Positions 43,530 to 54,123 of a stretch of DNA of 64,000 nt are shown in pieces. Each line of letters opens with the position of its first letter. Position 1 is the stretch's first letter. Under the pieces are notes generated by a model. It ran no database searches. It had not been told where the DNA came from and saw nothing but the letters and a program-made list of their open reading frames with translations. The DNA comes from Dipteris shenzhenensis. Lineage: Eukaryota > Polypodiophyta > Polypodiopsida > Gleicheniales. The stretch lies in NCBI GenBank assembly GCA_047967505.1, contig CM106539.1; one strand, written 5' to 3'. Both the position numbers and the translations under genes were made by a program.

Positions 43530-45760
43530 ATAGTCATGTCGATCGTCGACTATATATCAATCTCAGCATCATCATCAATATCATCATCATCAGCAGCAAC
43601 AGCAAGATATCAGGATGGATGAGGCAGTGGAGGCATGAAGTCGGCAATAGAGTGCTATCGACCACTCAAAGGTGCGGTCCTAGCACGTCTCCTGGTCATA
43701 GCTCTACGTTTGACAAGGGCTACTGTGACCCCCGTCGGTCGGGGCTCCGACTCTAAACAAGGAGGGGATGTCCCCAAGTGTGATCTATGTGTCGACCCTC
43801 TATCTGAGCTGTCAGGTCACAGGCTCCGAATCACGGTCATGTCGAGGCCTCGTCTCGTGGGAGTCCATGTGATCTAGCTGAAAGAACTCCGTGATAGAGC
43901 TCTAAGAGGGATCAGCCGAGGAAGAAGTCTGCTCCTGTCTCCGTGCTCGGAGTATCCTCTCACGATGTCTAAGTGCCTCATGAATGAAACCTGCCAAACA
44001 CCGCTGGTCTGGGTAGGAGAGGAAACAAGCTAAAATCCCATAACTATCCCTGAAGAGGCAGTGGAAACACCCTCGGATCTCATAGTACACAGGACACCTA
44101 AAGATGAAATGCTCCTCTATCTCAACCTCCTGCATGTCACACAGTGTGCATATGCGCCTCTCCCTGGGTAGTCGCTCTGCTCTGCCACTCTCGATGCGAA
44201 GTCTGTGTGAAGAGACTCGGAACTGCCTAAGAGAGATCCTCAACGAGGGGGATAGGTGAATCTGTGAGTATCCTGGTGGGTCAATGAAACCCTCCGCTGT
44301 GATGTGTAAGAAGTGACTCTGTAGAAGCTAAGCCTCACTGAGAGTTCACTCGGTCCCAACCAGGTCCGAAATGTATGTCACTGTAGTAGATTCTCACGGA
44401 TAACCTGATTGACCTCGTGTAATAAGAGGGGAGAAAAAGGAGCATCCATGCTATACTCGAAGGGAGATAGTCTATCCATGTGGAGCCCCAATCGCTCAAA
44501 CCATCTCTCTGTACGAGCATACCAGCACCTCTGGTCTCCTCCTGCTGCAAGTGCCATATAAGAGGATAGAGCTATCCATGGTAGCCTGCTACGCCCCGAG
44601 GTATAATCCCCATATTCCCTAACTCGGTACAGATACGTGATGACCTGAAATGCAACATCTAGCTGTAAAGGGGGTGACTCAAACCCAGCCTGAATGATCT
44701 GGTGAGGCACTGATGACTTACCACGAATCATCTGTGATAACATGAGAACCTGTAGCCCCTCCACACGGGCCCACTCTATATCCGACAAGCCTGACTCCCA
44801 ACAAGGGCTACCGTACATCCCCGCCGGGCGAACCAAGGAGTCAAAAAGCAACCCCTTGGTGCGTGGATCCTGAAAGTGCAAGCGGAAGCACTGCCTCTCT
44901 AGTCTAGCCAATGGAGCATACCCTCTACTCAAGCGTGCCTGCATCGCGGGTTTCATAGTGAAGCTGCGTCCGGAGAAGATAAACCCAAGATAAGTATATG
45001 ATGAAACTATCTCAACAGATGACCCCTCAAATGTGAACTGCTCCTGACGCATGATGGCTCGAGATGTATTGAAGATCATGACCTTGGTTTTACCCAGGTT
45101 GACCTTCAAATCATGAGACTCATAAAAGGACTGTAGTGTGTCTAGGTGTCTCTAAAGCCCCTCTGCTAAGGAAGACAAGAGAGCCATGTCATCTACATAG
45201 AGCAAAATCTAGATCAGCGTGTCCGCAAGAGAACAACCTACACCCCCCTGTGTCTGCATCACTGTCTCAAGCTCATCAATGTAGAGGCCAAATAAGATAG
45301 GCGACAAAGGACACCCTTGTTTGACCCCGATGGTGCTCATGATCTCGTCTGTCCAACTAAATCCTGTCCGAACTCTGCCTGAAACTCTCTCGTAAAGTGC
45401 CATGACAGCCCAAATGATCTCCTGGTCATAACCCAAGTCCTGTAGGCGCCGTATGAGGGGGCTCTCGGAACCGTGTCGAATGCCTTGCAAAAATCCACAA
45501 AGTAACAATAAACCCTCTGCTTCCATGATCTCGCCTCCTCGATGATACATCTGAGCGTGAGGATGTGGTCCATGGTTCCATGATCACGCCGGAATCCGAC
45601 CTGTCCTGCTACTCTAAGTCCTCGACACTCTGCAAGTCTGTTAACCTCGGAGTCAAGTACTGATGCATAAATCTTGGACATGACATGTCCAATCATAATG
45701 GTTCTGTAGTTCGGGGAAGGGAACAACAACCAGCGCCATGGGCATGAGTATGTCACTGAT
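43530..45760 (-). pseudogene. LINE with non-LTR reverse transcriptase
   Basis: Minus strand. 45337-45756: NYRTIMIGHVMSKIYASVLD, QVGFRRDHGTMDHILTLRCI, CYFVDFCKAFDTVPR (palm A). 45209-45550: RLQDLGYDQEIIWAVMALYE, GVKQGCPLSPILFGLYIDEL (palm B). Near 45200: LLYVDDMALLS (palm C) just after a TAG. 44378-45109: KVNLGKTKVMIFNTSR and YTYLGFIFSGRSFTM, thumb and connection. 43902-44243: ICTLCDMQEVEIEEHFIFRC then P, a Cys/His C-terminal motif of LINE ORF2. The N-terminal endonuclease is absent. Several frameshifts occur. The 3' region ends in a GAT-rich tract rather than poly(A). Confidence 0.85.
43565..43592 (-). repeat. (GAT)n-like tail near the LINE 3' end
   Basis: Plus 'catcatcatcaatatcatcatcatc', minus sense GATGATGATGATATTGATGATG. 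It lies 3' of the LINE coding region and close to the element boundary. Some LINE clades end in such simple repeats. Confidence 0.55.
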
Positions 45761-45769
45761 AGTAGATGT

Positions 45770-45960
45770 AGAGGGAGCTGAGACTGGAACTAGAGCTGAG
45801 CCTGAAGCGGGGGCTGAATTCGAAGTAGAGATAGAGATAGAGAGAGCTGAGGCTGGAGCTGAAACCAAAACTGAAACTATAGCGGGAGCTGAGGTTGAGG
45901 TTCAGGTAGAGATAGATGCTGAAGAAGCTAAGGCGGGTCCTGCCTTTGCCTTGCTGCCTA
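45770..45960. repeat. Degenerate 'gagctgag/gctggag' repeat
   Basis: Imperfect 6-bp periodicity encodes alternating acidic residues (plus) or Ser/Ala/Thr (minus). It abuts the N-terminal break of the LINE reverse transcriptase. Probably an expanded low-complexity segment rather than a protein domain. Confidence 0.6.
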
Positions 45961-46040
45961 CCCCGAGTCCACTTCGGCTGTAACATGTGTTCACCTCCTC
46001 CAATTTCAGTTGTGTTGTTTGCTTTAGTCTGGTTTTTCAC

Positions 46041-46691
46041 AATATAGGCCAGGAGACTCGCCTAGAAACCGACCAAGGGGCGCCATTTAGGCCCCTTCAA
46101 AAGTCAGTGCAGTTGGCTGCAACCGACTGGCCTAGTCGGCCATTTTGAGGGCCACAGCTCCACTCCTCCCTCACTTCTCATCACCTGCACAGACCTTCTT
46201 TGCACCGGCAAGCACGCAGGGAGAGAAGTAGACTCAAGAGTTGGTCCAGCATCTCGTGGCTGGTTGTATGCTCATCTTTGAGCTTTTGTCTGCCCACATC
46301 TGTGGATGAATATATATCTGAGTTTTGCTATCTTTCTCTTCCCTTCTCTTTGAGTGTTGTTTGAGTTGTGATCGGGAGTGTGACGAGTGAGTGATTATAT
46401 CCTCTATTTACAACATAATCGTCGAACTAGTTATCAAGCAAACCTGCACAGAACTACCTTGCACCGGCAAGGGCGCACGGAGAGGAGTAGACTCAGGAGT
46501 TGGTCCAACATCTCGTGGCTGGTTATATGCTCATCTTTGAGCTTTTTTCTGCCCGATTCTGTGAATGAATATATATCTGAATTTTGCTATCTTTCTCTCC
46601 CCTTCTCTTTGAGTGTTGTTTGAGCTGCGATCAGGAGTGTGACGAGTGAGTAATTCTATCCTCTATTTACAACATAATCGTCGAACTAGTT
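46041..46691 (+). repeat. LTR end with 251-bp tandem duplication
   Basis: 46041-46240 matches the LTR at 37891-38014 ('gaaaccgaccaaggggcg', 'tggcctagtcggcc'). The segment 46190-46440 is repeated at 46441-46691. Both contain 'gaatatatatctga', 'tctttgagtgttgtttgag' and the LTR end 'ctctatttacaaca', followed by the gypsy phrase 'taatcgtcgaactagttatcaagc'. The repeat unit spans the LTR/gypsy junction, so the duplication came after insertion. Confidence 0.75.
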
Positions 46692-48040
46692 ATCAAGCCA
46701 AACCTTGTACCAATGAACGTGAAAATCTAAGTCAGTATGGTACCAGTTGCGCATCGGTCTGCAAGAGAAGACTTCTAAACTATAGAGATGGAGATCACCA
46801 TGCCCCGTCTGCTGAGAACATCAGCCAGGACATCTTCTGACCCAGGTTGGTTGTCAGTCATTCCACTAAACTGTTGAAAAGTTTAGCTCCATCGAACCTA
46901 GCGGTCAAACCACTGGGTCGTTGGCATAGTCTGAAGCCATTTCAATGCTTGATGATCTATACGAACAGAGAAATTATGTCCATACACAAAATGCTTCCAT
47001 GTTTTTAAGGCCTGAGCTGGTGCGACCCTAAGCGGCCAGCTGTTTGCCTACCCTAACGATCTTCACAGTGGCTGAAGTAACCTCCATGCTGCTGTCCCAC
47101 AAATGCACCATTCAAGGCAATGGAATTTGTCGGGATGAGAGTCAACCGGGCTTGCTTGGTGGCTTTGATGGAGATGATATCTTCCGAACTCCCTAAACCT
47201 GCAAGTAGAGGACCTTCTGCCCACCAATCTCGCTGTAAACCTGAAACATGGGGGAAACGTGAGGCTCCCCGTGCTGCTCATCTTCAATCTCCTCAATGAC
47301 CACTGATGTTGTATTCATGGGGACTGAAAGTGTTGATGAACCACTTGACGTGGTTGCTTCTACCTGGAGTTTCTTGAATCGAGGGCGATCTTGCTTCTTG
47401 TGGCCCTACACATGACAATAGAAGCACATGTTCGCTTTGACATAGGTCACCCGCGTTGCTGAATCCAAGAAACCGCCATAACAATCGCTATCCTTTAGTC
47501 CACATCTTCTTCTGCTGCCCGTTTCCAAACTTCTTCCCACCATCTCCTAGCATGGTGGAATTCTAGGACTTCTTGATGTTGGCTAACTTGGATCCTTGAG
47601 CCTTGTACATAAGCTCAAAGGTATGGGCAAGCTCGTATGCAATCTCATAATCCCATGGCCTGAAACTTCTGACACACCATTGGAAGTTTGTACACAAACC
47701 ATGAAGAAACTTACCTAGCTTTTCGAGTTCCTCCTGTTGCAATGAATGGACATGCAATTGAATGGACACATGTGTAAACCAGTTGGCATAATGGTTCACT
47801 AAGGGTGCATCTCGAAGGATTGACTATGCAATCTATCCAGGTAGTGTAGTGGCAAGAACCGTGTCCTAAGATCTTTCACAAACTCTGTCCACCCATGATG
47901 AGGTGTCCCAAGGTCTGGTCCTTATACCATTTGTGCCACCATGTGACCACCTCGCTTGTAAGGTGCATCGATGTGAGAATACACCCCTTGTTGTCTTTCG
48001 TTGGAACTAAGAACTAACTCTCGAACGGGTTGAGCCAAGC
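46673..48040 (-). pseudogene. Gypsy-3 gag/RNase H remnant
   Basis: Minus order: gag near 48000-47560 (LTSEVVTWWHKWYK with the WW motif, LGKFLHGLCTNFQWCV, PWDYEIAYELAHTFE), a broken knuckle CFYCHV.GHKK at about 47400, an unassigned stretch, then LKTWKHFVYGHNFSVRIDHQ, ALKWLQTMPTTQWFDR (RNase H, 46990-46870). Protease and RT are deleted. The RNase H part is nearly the same as gypsy-2 at 37.4-37.7 kb, so both derive from one family. Many stops. Confidence 0.75.
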
Positions 48041-48048
48041 AATCAACG

Positions 48049-48435
48049 CTAGGGGTTAGGTCTTACCATCGTAAAATTGAGCTTCCCGAGATATGAAGCT
48101 TCAATGGGCCGCGAAACTCTCTCCCCTTCTTTGTCCTCTTGTGGGCGGAGTAGAGAAATGAGAAAATGATAATCCCATTCTTCCATCGCCTCTCGAGCTA
48201 TGCGCTCTTTGAGCTCCTTGGCTTGTTGAGCCTCGCGATCGCGCTCTTCTTTCGCCTCCGCATCTCTTGGAGCTGAAGCATGCATGCAAAAAGGCTCTGT
48301 AGGATCGAATGAAAGAGAGAGAGAGTGCAAGTAGCAAAGAGTCGCATGAGTCTTAGCCGTCAAAACTAGGATAGTGAAAAATAGAAGTACAAGGTACTTG
48401 TACCTAGACCTAGGACTAAGTGTCCTAGGTGTCAC
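48049..48435 (-). pseudogene. Charged N-terminal region upstream of gypsy-3 gag
   Basis: A 128-codon frame. Its middle part (AEAKEERDREAQQAKELKER, IAREAMEEWD) is strongly charged and would form a coiled coil. It lies just upstream of the gypsy-3 gag in the same orientation, so it may be the gag N-terminus. The first 50 residues are hydrophobic and look untranslated. Just upstream, 48411-48460 holds two copies of 'aggactaagtgtccta'. Function otherwise unknown. Confidence 0.4.
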
Positions 48436-48685
48436 ATAGGACTAAGTGTCCTATGTGGCCTAAACGGCACTAACACTACAAGTGCCTACATTTATGCCTA
48501 CAAGGCACATACCATGGCTTATAGGGCATCACTAGAACCACCAGAAGATGGCCTACAAACCCCCCTCCATGGGATGGGCTGAAGTACTCTAGAAACGTCT
48601 CAAAATACCTGGCATTTTCTGGTCATGGTGGCACATGTTTATTCAAAAGGATATAGCCACCTATGAATGTACAAGGGATGTCAGA

Positions 48686-49347
48686 TCATGTAACAAAGGG
48701 AACCAAGTGTAAAGCCTGTCGGAAGACTTCGAACTTGGGACGAGGAAGTGCCTTTGTAAACATATCTGCTATGTTGTCCTCTGTGGGAAGATAGGACAAC
48801 TCTATGTCTCCTGCTGACAACCGCTCCCGAACATAATGATAGTGAACTTCAATATGCTTAGTACGCGCATGAAACACTGGGTTACGCGCAATGGCCAAAG
48901 CACTCTGGCTGTCAGTGTAGACAATAGTGGAGGATGTCTGGCAAATACCAAGATCTGTAAGTAATTGTCGAAGCCAAACACACTCTACTGTAGCGGTGAA
49001 AGCTGCCCTGTACTCAGCCTCACAGCTAGACGTGGAAACTGTTGGTTGCTTCTTGCTGAGCCAAGAGATACATGAATTGCCAAGCAAAAAACAATTGCCA
49101 GTATGTGACACTTTGGTGTCGGAACATCCTGCCCAGTCACTATCCGTGTAAGCATGCATGGTAAGTGAACCCTGATCACCATAGAAGAGGGCTAAATCCT
49201 GAGTGCCTCTGAGATATCTGAAGACTCTCTTCACTGCCTGCCAATGCTGTGAACTGGGCATGTGCATGAATCTGCTGAGCTGAGATACTGCATACTGCAA
49301 GTCAGGTCTGGTGTGACATAAATAAATAAGGCATCCAACAGCCTGCT
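48686..49347 (-). pseudogene. Copia-III RNase H
   Basis: The open frame 48686-49300 gives MQYAVSQLSRFMHMPSSQHW, QAVKRVFRYLRGTQDL, HAYTDSDWAGCSDTKVSHTG, WLSKKQPTVSTSSCEAEYRA, VYTDSQSALAIARNPVFHAR, HIEVHYHYVRERL and IADMFTKALPRPKFEVFRQA. All catalytic blocks of copia RNase H are there. An in-frame stop precedes it (near 49347), separating it from RT. Confidence 0.87.
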
Positions 49348-49441
49348 AATAAAGAGTGATATCACATGTTGGGCTCCCATCATGAGCTGAGAATTTGAAG
49401 CCAGGGTCCACTGGAGTAGAGATTGGCTTGCAATCCTCAAA

Positions 49442-50353
49442 CTAAAAACGATCAAGGAGCTGTCCAATATACTTGGACTGAGACATCATGATATCCCCCT
49501 CAACATGAGCAAACTGAATGCCCAAATAATAATGCAGCCGTCCGATGTCTGACATGTCAAAAATCTGCTGCAAATCAGCCTTGAAAGCTGCAATTTGCTG
49601 AGTATCTGGGCCCGTGATGAGCATATCATCCACATATAAAATCAGCACTAAAAAATCAGATCCACTCCCACGGACATAAAGAGTGGGTTCTGTGGGACTA
49701 TTATGAAAACCAAGGGATAGTAAGTGTGCATGAATTTTGGCATACCATGGCCTGGGTGCCTACTTCAAACCATAAAGGGCTTTTCTAAGCCGGCATACCT
49801 TATTTTCAGAATTAACAACCTCAAAGCTAGGAGGTTGTGTAACATAGACTTCTTCCTGCAGATCCCCGTGAAGAAAAGCAGTCTTGATGTCAAGTTGGTG
49901 CACTTGCCAATGATGATGGGCTGATGTGGCAATGACACATCTAATGGTAGTAATCCTGGATGTGGGAGCAAATGTCTCCTCAAAGTCAATGCCTTGTTGT
50001 TGGGCATACCCTTTTGCAACAAGACGAGCTTTGTATCGATCTATGTTGTCATTTTTGGCAATAGATTGTAACTCAGCTCTCATTGCATCCATCCACTCTT
50101 TGCTGTCAAAAGCATCTTTATGGCACACAGGCTCTTCATTGCAAGCTGTAGCAAGGAGTGCAAACTCAAGAAAGTGACCATGCTGTCTGTTCCCTGATCT
50201 TGTCCGGGCAGCAAAAGGCTGATCTTGTTTGCTGTCCCTCAATGTATCAAGAAGCCATCTGGGAACTTGCCTTTGCTGTCTATTCACAGCTCTTTCTTCA
50301 ATGACTACATCATGAGTAGTGGGATCATTGTGTGCCGGAAGAGAAACCTGCAA
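49442..50353 (-). pseudogene. Copia-III reverse transcriptase
   Basis: Frames 49760-50353 and 49442-49648. The first has a variable N-part, KEWMDAMRAELQSIAKN, then an apparent deletion straight to DNIDRYKARLVAKGYAQQQG, IDFEETFAPTSRITTIR, HQLDIKTAFLHGDLQEEVYV and VCRLRKALYGLK. The WVFK block between ELQSIAKN and DRYKARL is missing. The second has LILYVDDMLITGPDTQQIAA, LHYYLGIQFAHVEGD and SQSKYIGQLLDRF. The stop after LYGLK replaces a Gln codon of the LKQAPRAWY motif. The YVDD box is canonical. Confidence 0.85.
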
Positions 50354-50791
50354 ATCAGCATGAGGTTGTGGCTGATTATTGCTTAGTGGAGGGCCTGCAG
50401 GAGGCTCAAGTTGCTAGTCAAAATCCTCTTCTGATGATGGCAGAGGTAACCAAGATTCAAAGGCATCAAACATGTCAACATCTTGCTTTGCTTTGCAGTC
50501 CACAAGAGGAGAAGCTCAATGTTCAGCAAAGATTACATCTCTAATGACAATAATCTTCCCAGTATTTGGTTGATATAACCGATACCCTTTGCTCTCCTGG
50601 CTGTAACCAATAAATATGCATTTGATTGCCTTGTCATCAAGCTTATGTCTCAGCTAACATATGCAAGAGACCCAAAAACTCTCATGTGTGAAAGTGAAGG
50701 CTTCCTACCTTTCCATGCTTCATAAGGTGTAATAGTCTTCAATGCCCGTGTAGCCGTGTAGGTGATCTATTCAACACATAGTTGGCACACA
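50354..50791 (-). pseudogene. Copia-III integrase tail, frameshifted
   Basis: Between the integrase and RT frames the minus strand still encodes, in pieces, KAIKCIFIGYSQESKGYRLY, QPNTGKIIVIRDVIFAEH and ADLQVSLP-like linker. In-frame stops interrupt it at about 50520 and 50410. It corresponds to the integrase C-terminal and linker region of Copia-I. Confidence 0.7.
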
Positions 50792-51361
50792 TTACTGCAT
50801 CAGCCAAAATTTATTGGGCAAAGACTTGGCCTTAAGCATGCATCTGGCCATCTCCATTGTGGACCTGTTTTTCCTTTTAGAAACAGGATTCTGCTGAGGA
50901 GTGTAAGGAGTAGTGCATGAGTGAATAATTCCCCGTGAAGACAGAAATGCATCAAACTTCTTTGACATATACTCTCCCCCCCTATCTATGTTAAGGGTGA
51001 CAAGCTTGCATCCTGATTCATTCTCAACCATATTCAACCATCTCTGAAAGCATAAGAAAACTTCAAATTTGGCCTTTAAAGGATATACCCAGCAATATCT
51101 TGTGAAATCATCAATGAGAGTCATGAAATACTTATACCCCCCAATGGCATTTGTCCTCATTGGGCCACAGACATCACTGTATACTAGCTGCAATTTCCTT
51201 TTTGAGAGTTTTGGACAATTCTTTTGAAAAGGAAATCGATGCATCTTACCCAAAAGACAACCCTCACACACATGTTTGGAAACTGTGTGACTCTGAGGTA
51301 CATCATTTGCCATCTGCTGTGAATGTAGCTTTGCAAGAGCTCTATAACTAAGATGGCCCAT
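50792..51361 (-). pseudogene. Copia-III integrase core
   Basis: A 189-codon frame: MGHLSYRALAKLHSQQM, HVCEGCLLGKMHRFPF (zinc ligands), LVYSDVCGPMRTNAIGGYKY, FMTLIDDFTRYCWVYPLKAK, VTLNIDRGGEYMSKKFDAFL, YTPQQNPVSKRKNRSTMEMA and LPNKFWLMQ. In copia integrases the catalytic Glu lies in the NGV.ERKNR motif. Here the codon is AAA (Lys) and the Gly is Pro, so the DDE triad is broken although the rest is conserved. Confidence 0.87.
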
Positions 51362-51370
51362 TCTCTCATG

Positions 51371-52147
51371 CTAAAGATGACTTTCAGCAAGCTGTGAATC
51401 TGAAATAGCCAATGCTTCAATAGAAAGTGCAGCTGAATGATGATCAAGGTGATAAAGCCCTTTTTGCAAAGTGCCAGTGAGAACTATGGCATTGTCATCA
51501 CAAAGATCATAAACTAGACATCTGTAGCCATCAAAAATCACTCTGAAACCTGAAGTAGCAATTGCTGAAATTGAAATCAAGTTGACTTCAATGTCAGGCA
51601 CAAAAAGAACATTTGTTAGAGTGACAAGATGGCTTGAAATGGATGTGAGCTGCACATCTCTAACTCCTTTTACAACATATGAAGCATTATTAGCACATGT
51701 AACAGTCCCCTCTCGAGGTGCATCAGCTAAAGAATGAAACAACTGTCTGCAAGATGTGACATGCTTGGAACCACCACTATCAAAGTACCAAGACTGAGCA
51801 TCATTAGCAGTAAAGAATGCATCCGCTTTGGATGGATCAAATGAGCAATGGACAGCCCATGCCCAATCATCCTGAAGAGCATGTGCATGTGAAGCATCTT
51901 CTAGCTCATGGGATTCAATAGCATGAGAGGCATTATCTGTCAATCCTGCTTTCTTTTTCTTTGAAGCAATGCGCTTCCTGCATTTTGAAATGTCATGTCC
52001 AGGCTTGCGACAATAGTTGCATCTTTTCTTCTTTGCCTTATCTGCTGTATTTTTAGATGCATGGGAGGAATTGCAGCTGCTATGCGCAGATTTTGCGCTT
52101 GCCCATAGGCTTGGAAGCCTTGCCTCTTCCTGCCTCCTGGGAAGCAA
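51371..52147 (-). pseudogene. Copia-III zinc knuckle and protease
   Basis: A 258-codon frame: Ser-rich linker, knuckle CNYCRKPGHDISKC, basic segment, protease QSWYFDSGGSKHVTSC (DSG intact), then VTLTNVLFVPDIEVNLISIS and YRCLVYDLCDDNAIVLTGTL, QKGLYHLDHH (pre-integrase). It ends at a stop just before the GAG_pre-integrase LWH-type block, with integrase continuing from 51361. It is frameshifted relative to gag near 52110. Confidence 0.86.
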
Positions 52148-52862
52148 ATGTATGATCAGGAATAATGGCTTGTCTATTAGCTCTACTTTGCTCTTCCTGC
52201 AAAAGCAAAGTAACTAACTGATCAAAAGAATAGTGGTCTCGATTACCCATGGCCACTAATCGAAGGGTTGTAGCAAACCCTTGATATGTATCTGACAGTC
52301 CATTCAATGTGGTACTAACAAGCTGTGAATTTGACACCACCTCATCAATGTTGGCAAGCTGTTCCATGAGGTCCTTAACCTTTGTCAAGTATGCATCCAT
52401 TGACTCACCTTCATTCATACTGACTTCCTGTAATTGCCTTCTCAAATATGCAACACGAGCTTCATTGCGAATCTGATAGAGAGAAGCCAATTTATCCCAA
52501 GCATCCTTTGCTGTCCTGCAAGACCGGATGTGTGGAATAATGATTCTCTTGCATGATAAAGCAATGCATGAATGTGCATTTGCATCTCTTGCATCCCATC
52601 TTGACTGTTCTTGAGTTGAAAGAGCAGTAGCAGGAGTGCTAGAGGAAGAGGCATCAGGAGGAGTACCCCCTGCAGAAGGACCAGCAGTAGAGGCAACCAC
52701 TGTAGCATTGGCTGGCCTCAGATCAGCCCCAGAAACAATATTCCACAAATGCTTTGCAACAAGAATATGTTTCATGAGATAAGACCACATCGGATAGTTG
52801 ATGCCATCCAACTTATCATCTTCACGAAGAACTCCAAATAAATCTTGATTGTTCCTAGCCAT
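52080..52862 (-). pseudogene. Copia-III gag
   Basis: The first Met matching Copia-I gag is at 52862 (MARNNQDLFGVLREDDKLDG). The open frame extends further upstream, but only through leader. It continues INYPMWSYLMKHILVAKHLW, SRWDARDANAHSCIALSCKR, IIIPHIRSCRTAKDAWDKL, LRRQLQEVSMNEGESMDAYL, TLNGLSDTYQGFATTLRLVA and LLLQEEQSRANRQAI. This is the UBN2-type copia gag. It is 260 codons and otherwise intact to the shift at about 52110, after which the knuckle is in the neighbouring frame. Confidence 0.87.
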
Positions 52863-53636
52863 AGCAAATGTGATACCCTGAAAAAGACCTGAAAACCCAA
52901 AAGCCTCAAGGCTATCACTACAAAAAGCTGGCTGTCCAAAAAATGACAGCAAATATCTACAAATTTCTGACCCAAATGAAAGGGCAAATGCAGATTTGAC
53001 CCAAATGTGACTGTGACAGGCAATGTTCACTGCAAAAAATAGCAAATCTGGCAAAAGCCCCAAATTTATTGAGGGCAAATAGGCCAAAAAGAGGGCAAAT
53101 GCAGAAAAGCCCCAAATTTTGCTGAAATTTTTGCAAATGTGACCCAATGTATGCAAATCTGACTCAATGTCCTGCAAAAAAGACTCAATGTCTGAAAATC
53201 TGACTCAATGTCCTGCAAATGTGACTCAATGTTCTCCAATCTGTCCCAATGTATTGCAATCAAAAGAGAAATTGCAGACCAAATCCCAAAAAAAACATAG
53301 CCTCAAGGCTTGCAACTGCAGAATTAGGACTTGCTGTCCACAAAATGACTGCAAAAGTGCACCTATCCCAAAGTATGGACCTCAAAATGTAGGCTTTCCA
53401 AGCTGTTGAAATGGCCTGAGAAGATTTCAAATAGTAGAAGGAAGATAAGGAGAGCAAAAGCCCTCAAAAGCCCCAAATTTTGAGAATACTCTGCAAGTGA
53501 TTTCACACGTGCAAAGGTTGTTAAGTACTCTATAAAGGGACAAATCCCTAGCTATAGAAAAGAAAGGAGGAGGACTGCATGGAGGGAACTCCCTCGTTGT
53601 AGAGCTGTAAACTAAGGGCTGCTCTGATGCAGACCC
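52863..53636 (-). other. Copia-III leader with repeated short motifs
   Basis: Contains AAAAGCCCCAAAT at 53053, 53104 and 53466, the same motif as in the Copia-I leader. 53120-53260 is an array of 'tgactcaatgt' / 'gacccaatgt' words spaced about 20-25 bp (at least six by eye). No coding domain seen. Degraded primer site 'gctctgatgcag' (minus CTGCATCAGAGC) near 53619. Confidence 0.6.
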
Positions 53637-54121
53637 TACTATTGCTGTCCAGACTAAACCACGCATGTACGTAACTCTGTAGGGATCGCGGGCTGAGGAG
53701 CACAATTGCTACTTTTTTGCCCAACCTAATCCTGTTGCTGATCCGATGATGTTGGCTGAGGGGACTACCCTGGAATAGCCCTGATGTAGATTTAAAGTGA
53801 GGCCAAGAGGGCTGCCTTTTATAGCCCACCAAGGCCAATCAAGAAGTATGGCCATTCTATCAAAAGGTTAGGAAAACAGCTTGAAATTTGATAAACAACT
53901 CGACCTTAAAACTTTAGGTAAAACTCAAATTCTTAGGCGTAAGTTCCAATCAATAATAATTGCGAGTGTTTTTCAGCATATAAGCTATTTTGGTCAATGA
54001 TCAAAACCCCAAAATACCTTATCAATGCCTTAGAATAATTCTAGGAAGTGGCTAAGTAACAGGACATAAAAGTGTGATAGGACATTTTTCTGTCCTGCTA
54101 CCAAACTAATGTTAAGTGTCA
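53637..54121 (-). repeat. Candidate 5' LTR of Copia-III
   Basis: In minus sense it could run from TGACACTTAACATTAG (54121) to the degraded primer site. It has a TATA box GGGCTATAAAAGGC at about 53814-53827. The matching 3' LTR is not recognisable, and the right boundary is taken from the start of the gypsy gag relic at 54124. Uncertain. Confidence 0.35.
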
Positions 54122-54123
54122 TG

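Larger units (their letters stand above)
48686..53637 (-). mobile_element. Ty1/copia retrotransposon, Copia-III
   Basis: Minus-sense order gag, knuckle, protease, integrase, RT, RNase H, each block recognisable and close to Copia-I (gag MARNNQDLFGV...DKLDGINY versus DKLDGTNY). A GGAGGGGGG tract at 48559-48567 could be the purine tract with an LTR start TGTAGG beyond it. In minus sense the leader begins after CATCAGAGC near 53620, a degraded primer site. No matching LTR pair was found, so the ends are uncertain. It has many stops and shifts and is older than Copia-I or -II. Confidence 0.85.

Noticed and set aside
53120-53260. CRISPR-like array
   Set aside because: Repeats are short, imperfect and irregular, in a plant retroelement leader; there are no cas genes and the genome is eukaryotic.
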